Source: Nocardia paucivorans NBRC 100373 (GTDB taxonomy: Bacteria > Actinomycetota > Actinomycetes > Mycobacteriales > Mycobacteriaceae). Taken from it: a DNA stretch of 64,000 nt. Every line of letters begins with the position of its first letter. The stretch's first letter is position 1. The notes beneath the pieces are model-generated. The model searched no databases and had not been told where the DNA came from. It worked only from the letters and a program-made list of their open reading frames with translations. This document shows, piece after piece, positions 26,189 to 34,706 of this stretch. The stretch lies in the NCBI RefSeq assembly GCF_000308675.1, contig NZ_BAGE01000128.1:62001-126000 (forward strand). The letters are read 5' to 3'. Made by a program: the position numbers and the translations under genes.

Positions 26189-27828
26189 TGACGCTATTGC
26201 TCCATGAACCTGTCCTCGCGGCGATGGCGGAGTATCGGGAGCACACGGCGATCGTCGGAGAGGACGGTCGGTCTTGCACATATCGAGAGCTCGAACGCGT
26301 CGTCCGCGCGTGGACGAGCGCCCTCGCCGACCTGAAGCCCTCACCGCGGCGGAACCCGTTCGTGGGCATCCTCGCTCCCGTGGCCGCGGAGAGCATCGCG
26401 GCGGTACTCGGCGCACTGCGCGCGGGCTGTGCTTATGTCCCCCTGGACGAGCACGCCCCGACCGAGCGTCTTCGCGGCATCATCGACAGCACCGGCCTGG
26501 ACGTGATTGTGGCCGACCCCGTGTATCTGTCCCGGCATCCCGAACTCGCGCAAGCGCCCTCGATCCGTCGGGTCCTGCTCACGAACGAAGTCGACGACCG
26601 TTCTCCGGTCGGCGAGCCGGCCCCGCGCCGAATCCTCGCCGACGACCTCGCGTACGTCCTGCACAGCTCCGGCTCGACCGGGGTCCCCAAGGGGATCATG
26701 CTGACCCACCGCAACGCGCGCACATTCACCGACTGGATGCAGAAAGAGTTCCGGATCACCAGCGATGACGTCGTGATGTCGCGTGCGCCGTTCAAGTTCG
26801 ATCTGTCGGTCTTCGATATCTTCAACTCACTGTCCGTGGGGGCGAAGCTGGTCACGTTCGACTGGACGAGAGCGCGCGGTACCGACGAGCGACACCGCGA
26901 CTACGTGAATCTGATGGCGAGGGAAGGGGCCACGGTCCTCTACACGACGCCGTCGACGTTCATCGCGCTGATGAACCGCGGCGACCTCGGGAAGGCCGCG
27001 CCACCCCTGCGCCAGATCATGTACGCGGGTGAACCGTTCCCGACCGCGCAGCTGCGGCGGTTGCGTGAAACACTGGGCGCGCGAACGCGGATCGCCAATA
27101 TCTACGGGCCGACCGAGACCAACATCATCACATGCCAGTGGGTCGGCGAACTGCCGGATGACGACACTCCGGTTCCGCTCGGTCGCGAGGTGGACGACAC
27201 CGAGATCATCGTGGTCGCGGACGAGAACCCGCCACGACTGTGCCGGCCCGGTGAACTCGGCGAGCTGTGGTGCCGCGGCGGGACCGTGACCCTCGGCTAC
27301 CTCGGTATGCCGGAGAAGACCGCCGCGCATTTCGTGCGCAGCCCCTTCCATCGGTTTCCGGCATACTTCTGGCGAACCGGGGATTTCGGAGTCCGCGACG
27401 AGGCCGGCGTTCTGCACTACCGCGGTCGCCGAGACCATATGGTCAAGGTGCGCGGTCATCGCGTGGAGCTGGGTGAGATCGAAGCCGCGCTCGCCCGACA
27501 TGCCGATATCGACGAAAGTGTGGTCGTCGCGGTGCCGGATACGCACAACGGCACCGGCTACACACTTGCCTGTTATTACACGCCGCTGCGGGGGCGGCAG
27601 GTGACGAGCGACGAGGTACGCCGCCATCTCGAGCACATAGTGCCGTCGTACATGATCCCGCGGTTGATCGAGCGGCGGGACGCGCTACCGACCACCTCTT
27701 CGGGGAAGGTCGACCGCGTCCGGCTCGGCGAGCACGCCGCACTGGCATTGGCGGAAACCGGATCCGCCCCCGCTGCATTCTCCGATCTTTCCGACTATTC
27801 GACCAGCCAATTGGAAGGTGCGTCATGA
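26185..27828 (+). CDS. Free-standing amino-acid adenylation enzyme
   Basis: 546-residue ANL-superfamily enzyme starting at the ATG in the ATGA overlap (26188). Core motifs: A3 HSSGSTGVPKGI (159-170), A4 with substrate-clamping Asp205 in FKFDLSVFD, A5 NIYGPTETN (304-312), A7 FWRTGD, A8 YRGRRDHMVKVRGHR (411-425) and A10 Lys507 in SSGKVDR. It resembles NRPS A domains, and Asp205 predicts an alpha-amino acid substrate. The C-terminus ends without a carrier domain and none is encoded nearby. The adenylate or CoA ester may be passed to the oxoamine synthase or ATP-grasp enzyme. Confidence 0.88.
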   Translation: MMTLLLHEPVLAAMAEYREHTAIVGEDGRSCTYRELERVVRAWTSALADLKPSPRRNPFVGILAPVAAESIAAVLGALRAGCAYVPLDEHAPTERLRGIIDSTGLDVIVADPVYLSRHPELAQAPSIRRVLLTNEVDDRSPVGEPAPRRILADDLAYVLHSSGSTGVPKGIMLTHRNARTFTDWMQKEFRITSDDVVMSRAPFKFDLSVFDIFNSLSVGAKLVTFDWTRARGTDERHRDYVNLMAREGATVLYTTPSTFIALMNRGDLGKAAPPLRQIMYAGEPFPTAQLRRLRETLGARTRIANIYGPTETNIITCQWVGELPDDDTPVPLGREVDDTEIIVVADENPPRLCRPGELGELWCRGGTVTLGYLGMPEKTAAHFVRSPFHRFPAYFWRTGDFGVRDEAGVLHYRGRRDHMVKVRGHRVELGEIEAALARHADIDESVVVAVPDTHNGTGYTLACYYTPLRGRQVTSDEVRRHLEHIVPSYMIPRLIERRDALPTTSSGKVDRVRLGEHAALALAETGSAPAAFSDLSDYSTSQLEGAS

Positions 27829-29096
27829 GCCGTGCATTCGACAATATCGAGGCCTGCGCGCAGGCGGAGAGTCGCCGCAGCCTCATCAGCAGCATGTTCG
27901 ACGATATCCGGCAGTACGACGTGACCGCGCGGGAGATCGACGGCCGTCGGATCCGGGTGCGGGACGACCACTGGGTGATCGACTTCGCGTCCTGCAACTA
28001 CCTGGGTCTGGATCTCGACCCGGAGCTGACGAGCGGGGTCGCCGCGAGCATCGAGCGCTGGGGTGTCCACCCGAGCTGGTGTCGACTCGTGGCCAGCCCT
28101 CAGATCTATGTCGATCTCGAGGAGCAGTTGGCCGCGCTGGTCGGTACGGAAGCGTCGGTGATCATCCCGACGGTGACGCTGATCTCGATCGGAGTCATTC
28201 CCGCCCTGGTCGGTCGCTCGGGCGTACTCCTACTCGACAAGTCCGGCCACGAGACGATGTACGAGGGCGCGAAGATCGCGCGCGACAACGGTGCGACGCT
28301 CGTCAGCTACCCGCAGAATGACCTGGCGGCGCTACAGGATCTCCTACACACCCATCGCGACAATCCGCGCAAGGTGATCCTCGTCGACGGCGTCTACAGC
28401 ATGACCGGCGATCACGCCGATATCGAGGGACTCACCCGGCTCGCCGCCGAATACGACGCCGTGGTCTACGTGGACGACGCGCACGGTTTCGGAGTCGTGG
28501 GCGAAAAACCCAGCGCGGCACGTCCGCTGGGGGAGCGCGGCAATGGGATCGTCCGGCACTGCGCCGCGGACTACGACAATATCCTCTACGTCGGCGGCTG
28601 CTCGAAGGCCTACTCGTCGCTCGCGGCGTTCGTTGCGTGCTCGAACAAGATGCAGCGTTTCGTCAAAACGTTCGCGACGCCGTACGACCTCTCCGGGCCG
28701 TCTCCGACCGCTTCCTTGGCCACATTGCAGCAAGGACTCGCGATCAACGATATCCGTGGTGACGTGATCCGTGACCGTCTGTGGCGGCTGACGCAGCGAG
28801 TGATCGTCGGACTGCGCGGTCTGGACTTCGAGGTCGACAACCGGACCGGGTTCCCGATCGTCTCGGTGCGTATCGGCGATTCCGGCCTGTTGGAGAAGTG
28901 CGCGAACCTGTTGTTCGAGCGTGGCATCCTGGTCACCGTTTGCCCGTTCCCGATGGTCAAGCGCGGTGAGGAGGTACTTCGCATCACTGTCACCGCCGCC
29001 AATACCGACGACGAGGTCGACGAGCTGCTCCTTGCGTTCTCCGCGGTCCGCGATGTCGTGAAGGCATCGACCGGCGGCGAGTCGTACGCCCGATGA
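27825..29096 (+). CDS. Alpha-oxoamine synthase family PLP enzyme
   Basis: 423-residue fold-type I PLP enzyme related to KBL, BioF, HemA and CqsA. PLP lysine is Lys261 in GGCSKAYSS, PLP-stacking His142 lies in KSGHETMYEG, and Asp217/His220 in YVDDAHGFG contact the pyridine ring and O3. Family members condense an amino acid with an acyl-CoA, losing CO2, to give an alpha-aminoketone. The usual SKA is preceded by GC in place of GT. It overlaps the adenylation gene (ATGA at 27825) and the MFS gene (29093). Together with an ATP-grasp ligase, it recalls pseudopeptide (ketomethylene) pathways such as ketomemicin. Confidence 0.88.
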   Translation: MSRAFDNIEACAQAESRRSLISSMFDDIRQYDVTAREIDGRRIRVRDDHWVIDFASCNYLGLDLDPELTSGVAASIERWGVHPSWCRLVASPQIYVDLEEQLAALVGTEASVIIPTVTLISIGVIPALVGRSGVLLLDKSGHETMYEGAKIARDNGATLVSYPQNDLAALQDLLHTHRDNPRKVILVDGVYSMTGDHADIEGLTRLAAEYDAVVYVDDAHGFGVVGEKPSAARPLGERGNGIVRHCAADYDNILYVGGCSKAYSSLAAFVACSNKMQRFVKTFATPYDLSGPSPTASLATLQQGLAINDIRGDVIRDRLWRLTQRVIVGLRGLDFEVDNRTGFPIVSVRIGDSGLLEKCANLLFERGILVTVCPFPMVKRGEEVLRITVTAANTDDEVDELLLAFSAVRDVVKASTGGESYAR

Positions 29097-30334
29097 CGGG
29101 CGATATCGCGGCGGCGCGGTGGGATCCGGTCATGCGCCGGATCCTCGGCGGGTACCTGGTGTCGCAGCTCGGCACCGCCGTGTCGCGTATCGCGCTGATG
29201 GCCCAGCTCGTCCAGATGTCGGGTTCACCGCACGACTGGGCGTATCTGGCGGCAGTGCAGGCGATTCCGTACGCGACATTCGGACTCATGGTCGGGTACA
29301 TCACCGACCGGTTCGACCGGCGGCGTGTCCTGATCGCTTGCGATATGGCGCGGTGCCTGATCTTCGTGCTGATCCCCTTCGCGCAGTCGCTACCGCAGCT
29401 GTTCGCGCTGGCCTTCGCCGCGGGCACTTTCAACGCCGTCTACGCGCCGACGTACCGGGCGTTGACCGCCGAGCTCGTGGACGCGCGCCGCCTGCTGACC
29501 GTGAACGCCCTGGAACAGACCGGTAACGGTGTGATCATGGCGATCGGTATCGGCCTTTCGGGTCTGCTCATCGCATCCGTGCCGATCGCGGTCTGCTTCT
29601 ACATCGACGCTGCCACATATGGGATCTGCGCCGTCGTGCTGGCGACACTGCCCGCCACGAAGGCGGCGCGGGAACGCGCGGCGTCGACCGGGCTGCGTCG
29701 TGAACTGCTGGCCGGGATCGTCGCCGTACGCGCGACACCGGCCGTGCGGTACCCGATGCTGGTGTCGGCCACGCTCACCGTGCTCGTCGCGTTCCAAGGG
29801 CCGATGTTCTTCCCGCTCGTCGACGAGCGGAAGTGGGGCGGCGCCGCCGAAGTCGGGTACATGACGGCAATCGCGGCCGCGGGGGCCGTGGTGACCGGTA
29901 TCGCGCTCGCGCGACGCGAGCGCGCCCCACTGTCGAGCCGGTACGCGCTCGGGGCGGTCCTGGTATGCGACGCCGTCGCCGTTCTCGTACTCGGCGGCAC
30001 CGGCTGGTATGCCCTCGCCGCATCGCTGTGCCTACTGCTCGGCGTTACCGAAACCCTGCTCACGACATTCGCCACCACGGAGATCCAACGCCAAGCCCCA
30101 CCGGAGGCGTGCGGCCGAATCTTCGCCGCGCTCGGCATCGTCGCGGAACCGGCGCGTGTTGTCGCGATGCTGGCCTCCGGTCTCGTCGTCGGCGCGCTCG
30201 GAGCCCTGCCGGGCTTCGCGCTCTCTGCCGCCGCCGAAGGGCTACTCGGCATCGCGACGATCCTGCTCGTCATCAGGACCGCGCGCCGGCCCGCCCCAAT
30301 CCCCGTGTCCGCCATTCCCGAGGAGAATCCATGA
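29093..30334 (+). CDS. MFS transporter, probable product exporter
   Basis: 413-residue integral membrane protein with about 12 hydrophobic segments. The motif A-like loop YITDRFDRRRVLIACDMARC lies between TM2 and TM3. It resembles MFS members of the enterobactin-exporter/macrolide-efflux group (MFS_3). It starts in an ATGA overlap with the oxoamine synthase and ends in one with the ATP-grasp gene. In this context it should export the cluster product or give self-resistance. Confidence 0.9.
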   Translation: MTGDIAAARWDPVMRRILGGYLVSQLGTAVSRIALMAQLVQMSGSPHDWAYLAAVQAIPYATFGLMVGYITDRFDRRRVLIACDMARCLIFVLIPFAQSLPQLFALAFAAGTFNAVYAPTYRALTAELVDARRLLTVNALEQTGNGVIMAIGIGLSGLLIASVPIAVCFYIDAATYGICAVVLATLPATKAARERAASTGLRRELLAGIVAVRATPAVRYPMLVSATLTVLVAFQGPMFFPLVDERKWGGAAEVGYMTAIAAAGAVVTGIALARRERAPLSSRYALGAVLVCDAVAVLVLGGTGWYALAASLCLLLGVTETLLTTFATTEIQRQAPPEACGRIFAALGIVAEPARVVAMLASGLVVGALGALPGFALSAAAEGLLGIATILLVIRTARRPAPIPVSAIPEENP

Positions 30335-31701
30335 CCGATCCGAACCGCCTGCTCGCCGACTATGCGCGCGACAACTTCGACGAGATTCGCGAGGACTACG
30401 AATACAGCGCCGCTCGCGTCCGTGAGCTCAATATCGATGTCGAGGACCCGGACGACCTCGTCACGCACCTCGCCATCCCGTACTGCCTCGACCGGCGTCG
30501 CTACGAGGCCCTGTGCGCCGACGCATCGTTGGTCTTCGGCGCGCTCAACCGCGTAGTCGTCGCCTATGGAACCGATCCGCAGGTGCGCGCGTTCTTTCCG
30601 CACCTGGAACAATTCGAGCGGTTCCTGACCCTCCCGGTGCTGCCCGACCCGGCGATCGCGATCGCCCGCTATGACCTGGTCGAATCGCGCAGCGGCGAAT
30701 TCAAGATCGTCGAGCCCAACACGTGCTGTCCCGGTGGCACGATCTGGGCGTCGATGTTCAACGACATGTTCCGTGCAGGGAACACCTACCGATTCCTGCG
30801 CGAGCACATCACCGAGGTTCCGCAGCGAATCCACAACGGGGACACGATCTACGACTTCCTGACCGAACAGCATGCGCGTCACTTCGGCCCGCGCGACCGC
30901 TACGCGTTCGCGATCGCCGACACCCGTACCGCTCCGATGGAGGCCGAACTCCACGAGCTTCGCGACGGCGCCCGCCAACGAGGGCACGCCGCGGAAAAGT
31001 GCCAGATCCAGGACTTCGTGTTGAAGTCCGACGGGCTCTATCTGGACGATCTGCGCATCGATATCGTCTACCAATTCCTCGACGTCCTCTACAAGGACGA
31101 TATGGCGCAGATCGCGGCGAACTACGACGAGATCGCGGACTATCTCGAGGCGATGAAGCGCCGTCAGGTCCTCGTGGTCCAGCCATTTCCTCCGATCTTC
31201 CTCTCCGAGGACAAGTCGATACTCGCCCTGCTCACCGACGAATCGTTCAAGGACTACTTCACCCGGGACGAGCATGCGGCGATCGCCAGGCTCGTCCCGG
31301 AAACCTATCGAATGACGGAGGGAAAGGTGCGTTTCGAAGGTGAACTCGTCGACCTTCGGCGCCTGTTGCTCGAGCGAAAGGACGACTTCCTCGTCAAGGC
31401 GCAGATGGAGAGTATGGGCCGCGATATCGTGATCGGCCGCGAGGTCAGCGATGACCACTGGCGGGCGCATCTCGACGCGACCATGGGCGGACCGCACGTT
31501 GCGCAGCGATTCATCGAGGAGAAGCCCATGGAGCTGCACGCTCCCGGTGAGGTGCCGGGAGCGATTGTCCCGCTGCACTATACGCTCGCGCTCCTCATCC
31601 TCGGTGGCGAGCCTGTCGGTATGTTCAACCGCGTGTCGCCGGAACTCGTGACCAATGTGGCGCGCGGCGGCGCGTTCGGCGAAGTGATCATCTATGAGTA
31701 G
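30331..31701 (+). CDS. ATP-grasp ligase, glutathionylspermidine-synthase-like
   Basis: 456 residues, ATG 30331 after GAGGAG and inside an ATGA overlap. Features fit the circularly permuted or glutathionylspermidine-synthase-like ATP-grasp group: EPNTCCPGG early, FLSEDKSILALLTDE (compare SNKAIL), a phosphate-loop-like DDFLVKAQMESMGRDIVIG, and a metal/nucleotide end FNRVSPELVTNVARGG. These enzymes make amide bonds through acyl phosphates. It could join the aminoketone or amino acid to the peptide or to another amino acid. It is the last gene of the operon and ends 188 bases before a convergent gene. Confidence 0.75.
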   Translation: MTDPNRLLADYARDNFDEIREDYEYSAARVRELNIDVEDPDDLVTHLAIPYCLDRRRYEALCADASLVFGALNRVVVAYGTDPQVRAFFPHLEQFERFLTLPVLPDPAIAIARYDLVESRSGEFKIVEPNTCCPGGTIWASMFNDMFRAGNTYRFLREHITEVPQRIHNGDTIYDFLTEQHARHFGPRDRYAFAIADTRTAPMEAELHELRDGARQRGHAAEKCQIQDFVLKSDGLYLDDLRIDIVYQFLDVLYKDDMAQIAANYDEIADYLEAMKRRQVLVVQPFPPIFLSEDKSILALLTDESFKDYFTRDEHAAIARLVPETYRMTEGKVRFEGELVDLRRLLLERKDDFLVKAQMESMGRDIVIGREVSDDHWRAHLDATMGGPHVAQRFIEEKPMELHAPGEVPGAIVPLHYTLALLILGGEPVGMFNRVSPELVTNVARGGAFGEVIIYE

Positions 31702-31853
31702 ATCGCGCGGATAGGAGCATCGGTCGGGAACCCGGCGCCGGCCATCCGACGGAACGCGCGCCCTTGTTCCCGATCGAGTGCGGTCTCACCCTCGTTCTTC
31801 AGGGCGAAGAAGTACACCGAAAGAGAGATGACGACAACGGTGGTGGTGCACAC
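31692..31853 (-). CDS. Small single-pass membrane protein
   Basis: About 53 residues from a GTG at 31853: a hydrophobic stretch (VCTTTVVVISLSVYFFAL), then a charged tail (KNEGETALDREQGRAFRRMAG). A longer frame begins inside the upstream gene at 31943. The pattern of one membrane helix followed by a polar tail is unlikely for a shadow frame. No ribosome binding site is obvious. It overlaps the end of the ATP-grasp gene on the other strand by 10 bases. Confidence 0.35.
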   Translation of the reverse strand: MCTTTVVVISLSVYFFALKNEGETALDREQGRAFRRMAGAGFPTDAPIRAIYS

Positions 31854-31888
31854 GATGGAGGTAATGTCATTGTGGCACAGTCGGATTC

Positions 31889-33565
31889 CTACTCGATATC
31901 GAAGCGTGCGTAGTACTCCGCTTCGCTCAGCTTTCCCGTGCATCCGCTGTACTCACCAAGAGAACAGAGCAGATCGGGCGCACCTCGAGGCCGAGTCGGG
32001 CTGTCCTCCCAGAAGGGCGGAGCGGTCAGGTACGGTTCGAGGATCGCCGCGAATTCCTCGTTGTCGAGCGGGTTGTCCTGACAAGGGGTGATCTCGAGGT
32101 ACGTTCTGGTTCCTGCGGCGACCTTGTGATGCCCATCGAGCAGATAACGTTTCGAAGCGACACGTCGTGGTCGTGCGGGACCGGGTGCCACGAGCACTGC
32201 CACCGGTTGCGCGCCCGCCGCGATCCTGGTGCGGTACCACTCGATTCGTTCACGGTCGGGCGGCGGCCACGTATCGGTGGGAACGAAATCGCCACCGGCG
32301 CCGAATTGCAGATCTCCGGTTCCCGGTGGCCACGGCCAGGGACCCGGATGCCCCTCGACAATGATGCCCAGTTCGAGAGGCGACACATTCTCTTCGAGCC
32401 GGATTTCGTATTGTCCGGGTTCGAAGAGCTTCAGCAATGGCGTGATTCGGTCGAGCAGTTCGCGGGTCACCATGGGCCGGCCGGAATGGTCACGCTCGAT
32501 AACCGGGTCGGCGAGCCATGCGGTCAGGTCGTCGAATCCGGTGGGGCGTTGTTCCGGTGCGAGCCGAGCGATCAGATGGAGATAGGTACCGCGCGCGACG
32601 AGCGCTTCGGCGTAGGCGGGCTTTCCTCGAAACCACAGAACGCTCGCCTCCGGGCAATCCTGCGAGCCGAAGACTCGGACGACTCCCGTACCGTCGACGA
32701 CATCGACAAGATGACCGGGCCGTGATGCCTCCGGATCGTGGAGGGAGGCGTAGAAGGGACGGGCCCGGCGGGATGTATGCGGTTGAGCTCGCAGCGCGTC
32801 GTCGAGGTCGGTGGTGTCGAACGACACCGGGTCCTCGACCATGCATTCGGACCATTCGGTGGCGCAGCAGGACAGGTCGTGTCCGTCGGGTTCGGGTGCC
32901 AACTGCTCGGGTGTATACGCCTGTAGCCCCTCGTTCTGCTCGATGAGTCGGGAGGCGATCGCGATCATCGTCCGGTACTCCGCGGAATCTTCGGTGTATG
33001 TGCGGCGTGGCCTACCGTTCGGATGCCAGCAAATGCGGCGCCCGCCACCGCCGGACACACAATCCAGAATGCGCACAACAGGATTCATGCCGAGCTCACG
33101 ATAGGCGGCGAGTACCGCATGCCCGTCGAGGACGAAGGCGAGTTCGGTGTCCTGCCCGGGACGAGAGGCATTCAGTACCAGCACTTCCGGTCGTTTTCCG
33201 GACCGGATCGAAGCCAGGGTGAGGTCGTCCGGAGTCGCGGGCGCGTAGGCGGCCACCAAGGCCGGCGAGCCCGACGTCACCAACACACCACGGTCGGGCT
33301 CGGGGTGATACACCCGCACCGGCGTCGCGACCGGCGGGTGTAGCCGCCACTGCCCCGGCGTGGTCAGCGCGGCTATCCGGTCGGCGGTTGCGGGCTGCTC
33401 GGCGAGCCGGAACGGTAGACCGGGCTGTTCGGCCAAAGCGCGCGGACGCTCCGGGCCGCACGAGGCGCGGGCCACCATGATGCCGTCCGGGCCGGGCCAG
33501 GACAACCAAGACCACTGGCGGTCGTATCGCACCGCACATCCGATCCCCGCCGAGACGATACCCAT
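31889..33565 (-). CDS. Large protein of unknown function with two LDGH motifs
   Basis: 558 residues, ATG 33565 with GGGGACG upstream. It carries two similar segments, VLDGHAVLAAYRELGMNPVV near residue 155 and YLLDGHHKVAAGTRTYLEI near residue 460, each ending at a Cys. DGHH(R/K) is the hallmark of ParB-like and DUF1015-type folds, which bind or hydrolyse nucleotides. A CC...C patch (LSCCATEWSECM) is also present. No signal peptide or membrane segment is seen. It converges on the biosynthetic operon. A role there is possible but unproven; the family was not recognised. Confidence 0.75.
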   Translation of the reverse strand: MGIVSAGIGCAVRYDRQWSWLSWPGPDGIMVARASCGPERPRALAEQPGLPFRLAEQPATADRIAALTTPGQWRLHPPVATPVRVYHPEPDRGVLVTSGSPALVAAYAPATPDDLTLASIRSGKRPEVLVLNASRPGQDTELAFVLDGHAVLAAYRELGMNPVVRILDCVSGGGGRRICWHPNGRPRRTYTEDSAEYRTMIAIASRLIEQNEGLQAYTPEQLAPEPDGHDLSCCATEWSECMVEDPVSFDTTDLDDALRAQPHTSRRARPFYASLHDPEASRPGHLVDVVDGTGVVRVFGSQDCPEASVLWFRGKPAYAEALVARGTYLHLIARLAPEQRPTGFDDLTAWLADPVIERDHSGRPMVTRELLDRITPLLKLFEPGQYEIRLEENVSPLELGIIVEGHPGPWPWPPGTGDLQFGAGGDFVPTDTWPPPDRERIEWYRTRIAAGAQPVAVLVAPGPARPRRVASKRYLLDGHHKVAAGTRTYLEITPCQDNPLDNEEFAAILEPYLTAPPFWEDSPTRPRGAPDLLCSLGEYSGCTGKLSEAEYYARFDIE

Positions 33566-33869
33566 CGAAGCGTCCCCGTCGGCCAGGATTGTCGGCTCAT
33601 CCGTCCACTCTATGAGCCCATGGTAGTAGCGTCCGTATCGGGCCGGGCCGTGATTCCGAGATCATGCCGCCGGCAGCCCCGCACAGTCACTTTCGCCGAC
33701 GGCGCGATCTCGCCGAACGCCTCGTCGGCCTCGGTCCGGTGAGCAGGTGGGTGGTTTCTCGGTTGTCGGTGGGTATTGCCACCGGCCAAGACGTACGAGT
33801 GGAAAATTAGGTCGGTTTCCGACCGTTATGGCGTTTACCTTCGCTGACATCGACAACGAAGGGACCGAG
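33566..33869. other. Intergenic region
   Basis: About 300 bases between the divergent large protein and the VOC gene. It contains a 48-codon frame at 33664-33810 with no ribosome binding site, which I do not call. Both flanking promoters must be here, but no convincing operator was seen. Confidence 0.4.
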
Positions 33870-34406
33870 ATGCTCGAACAACCCAGCCCGGCACCAGAGG
33901 GATACAACACCGTTTCTCCCTGGGTGGTCACCGAGGACACCGGAGCGTTTCTCGACTTCGTCAGTGAGGCGTTCGGTGGCGAGGAAGTGGGACGGGTGGT
34001 AACCGAAGACGGACTGATCGGCCACGGTGAAATCCGTGTAGGCGATACCGTGGTATTGGCGTTCGACCGGCACGCGGACTGGGCCGCGATGCCGAGCCTG
34101 CTGCGGGTATTCGTCGTCGACGCGGACGCAGCCGTTTCCCGCGCTCTCGCTGCCGGCGCGCAGATCGTCACTCCGATCTCCGACGATGCATTCGGGCAGC
34201 GCGGTGGGCGAATCAAGGATCCATTCGGCAACATCTGGTGGGTGAGCTGCCACGTCGAAGACGTCACCGAAGACCAGATGTGGAAGCGGCTGCAAGATCC
34301 TGTGTATTCCGAAAGAATGCAGGTTGCCCAGGCCACGCTCGATGCCGAGCTCAGCGGCCGGCCGGCGGGCCGCAGCAGCGCGCCGGTTCGCAACGGCTCC
34401 AACTGA
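33870..34406 (+). CDS. VOC family (PhnB/glyoxalase-like) protein
   Basis: 178-residue vicinal-oxygen-chelate fold protein with paired beta-alpha-beta modules: TVSPWVVTEDTGAFLDFVSEAFG, then VFVVDADAAVSRALAAGA and IKDPFGNIWWVSCHVEDVT. This is the PhnB/DUF1428-like branch, often of unknown activity and sometimes involved in antibiotic or toxin binding. The start ATG at 33870 has GAAGGGA upstream. It is monocistronic. Confidence 0.85.
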   Translation: MLEQPSPAPEGYNTVSPWVVTEDTGAFLDFVSEAFGGEEVGRVVTEDGLIGHGEIRVGDTVVLAFDRHADWAAMPSLLRVFVVDADAAVSRALAAGAQIVTPISDDAFGQRGGRIKDPFGNIWWVSCHVEDVTEDQMWKRLQDPVYSERMQVAQATLDAELSGRPAGRSSAPVRNGSN

Positions 34407-34706
34407 TCAGTCCGAGTACGAGCTCCGCACCGCCCGGACCCAGACCCACCGCAAGGTGTCCGCCCGCGCACGATCGTTGCCGCGTTGGGTGGGCGGCGGG
34501 GTTGTTCCGGCGTGCTGGGCGGTTCGAGGGGGCCACATCGGACCACGGGTTGCAGGCACGATTCCGGGCGGTTTCGGGTGGTTGTTGTTCCGAACCCGGC
34601 AGAGACGCGTCGTGACCCGGCCGGGTAGATCGAGGCGCAGGTGGGCCATCGACCTGCTCGGTTGTTCTTGTTTCTCTCCGATGGACCGCACGGTAGCGTG
34701 CGGGTG
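34407..34706. other. Intergenic region before the cyclase
   Basis: 300 bases with no supported gene. I looked for a TGTGA-N6-TCACA Crp-type site that would close a feedback loop with the downstream regulator and saw none. Confidence 0.4.

Noticed and set aside
29833..30330. Upstream extension of the ATP-grasp frame through the MFS gene
   Set aside because: The extension is Arg/His-rich shadow of the MFS coding strand; ATG 30331 has a ribosome binding site and the operon's usual ATGA overlap.
33664..33810. 48-codon plus-strand frame starting MPPAAPHSHFRRR
   Set aside because: No ribosome binding site and Arg-rich composition typical of chance frames at this GC.
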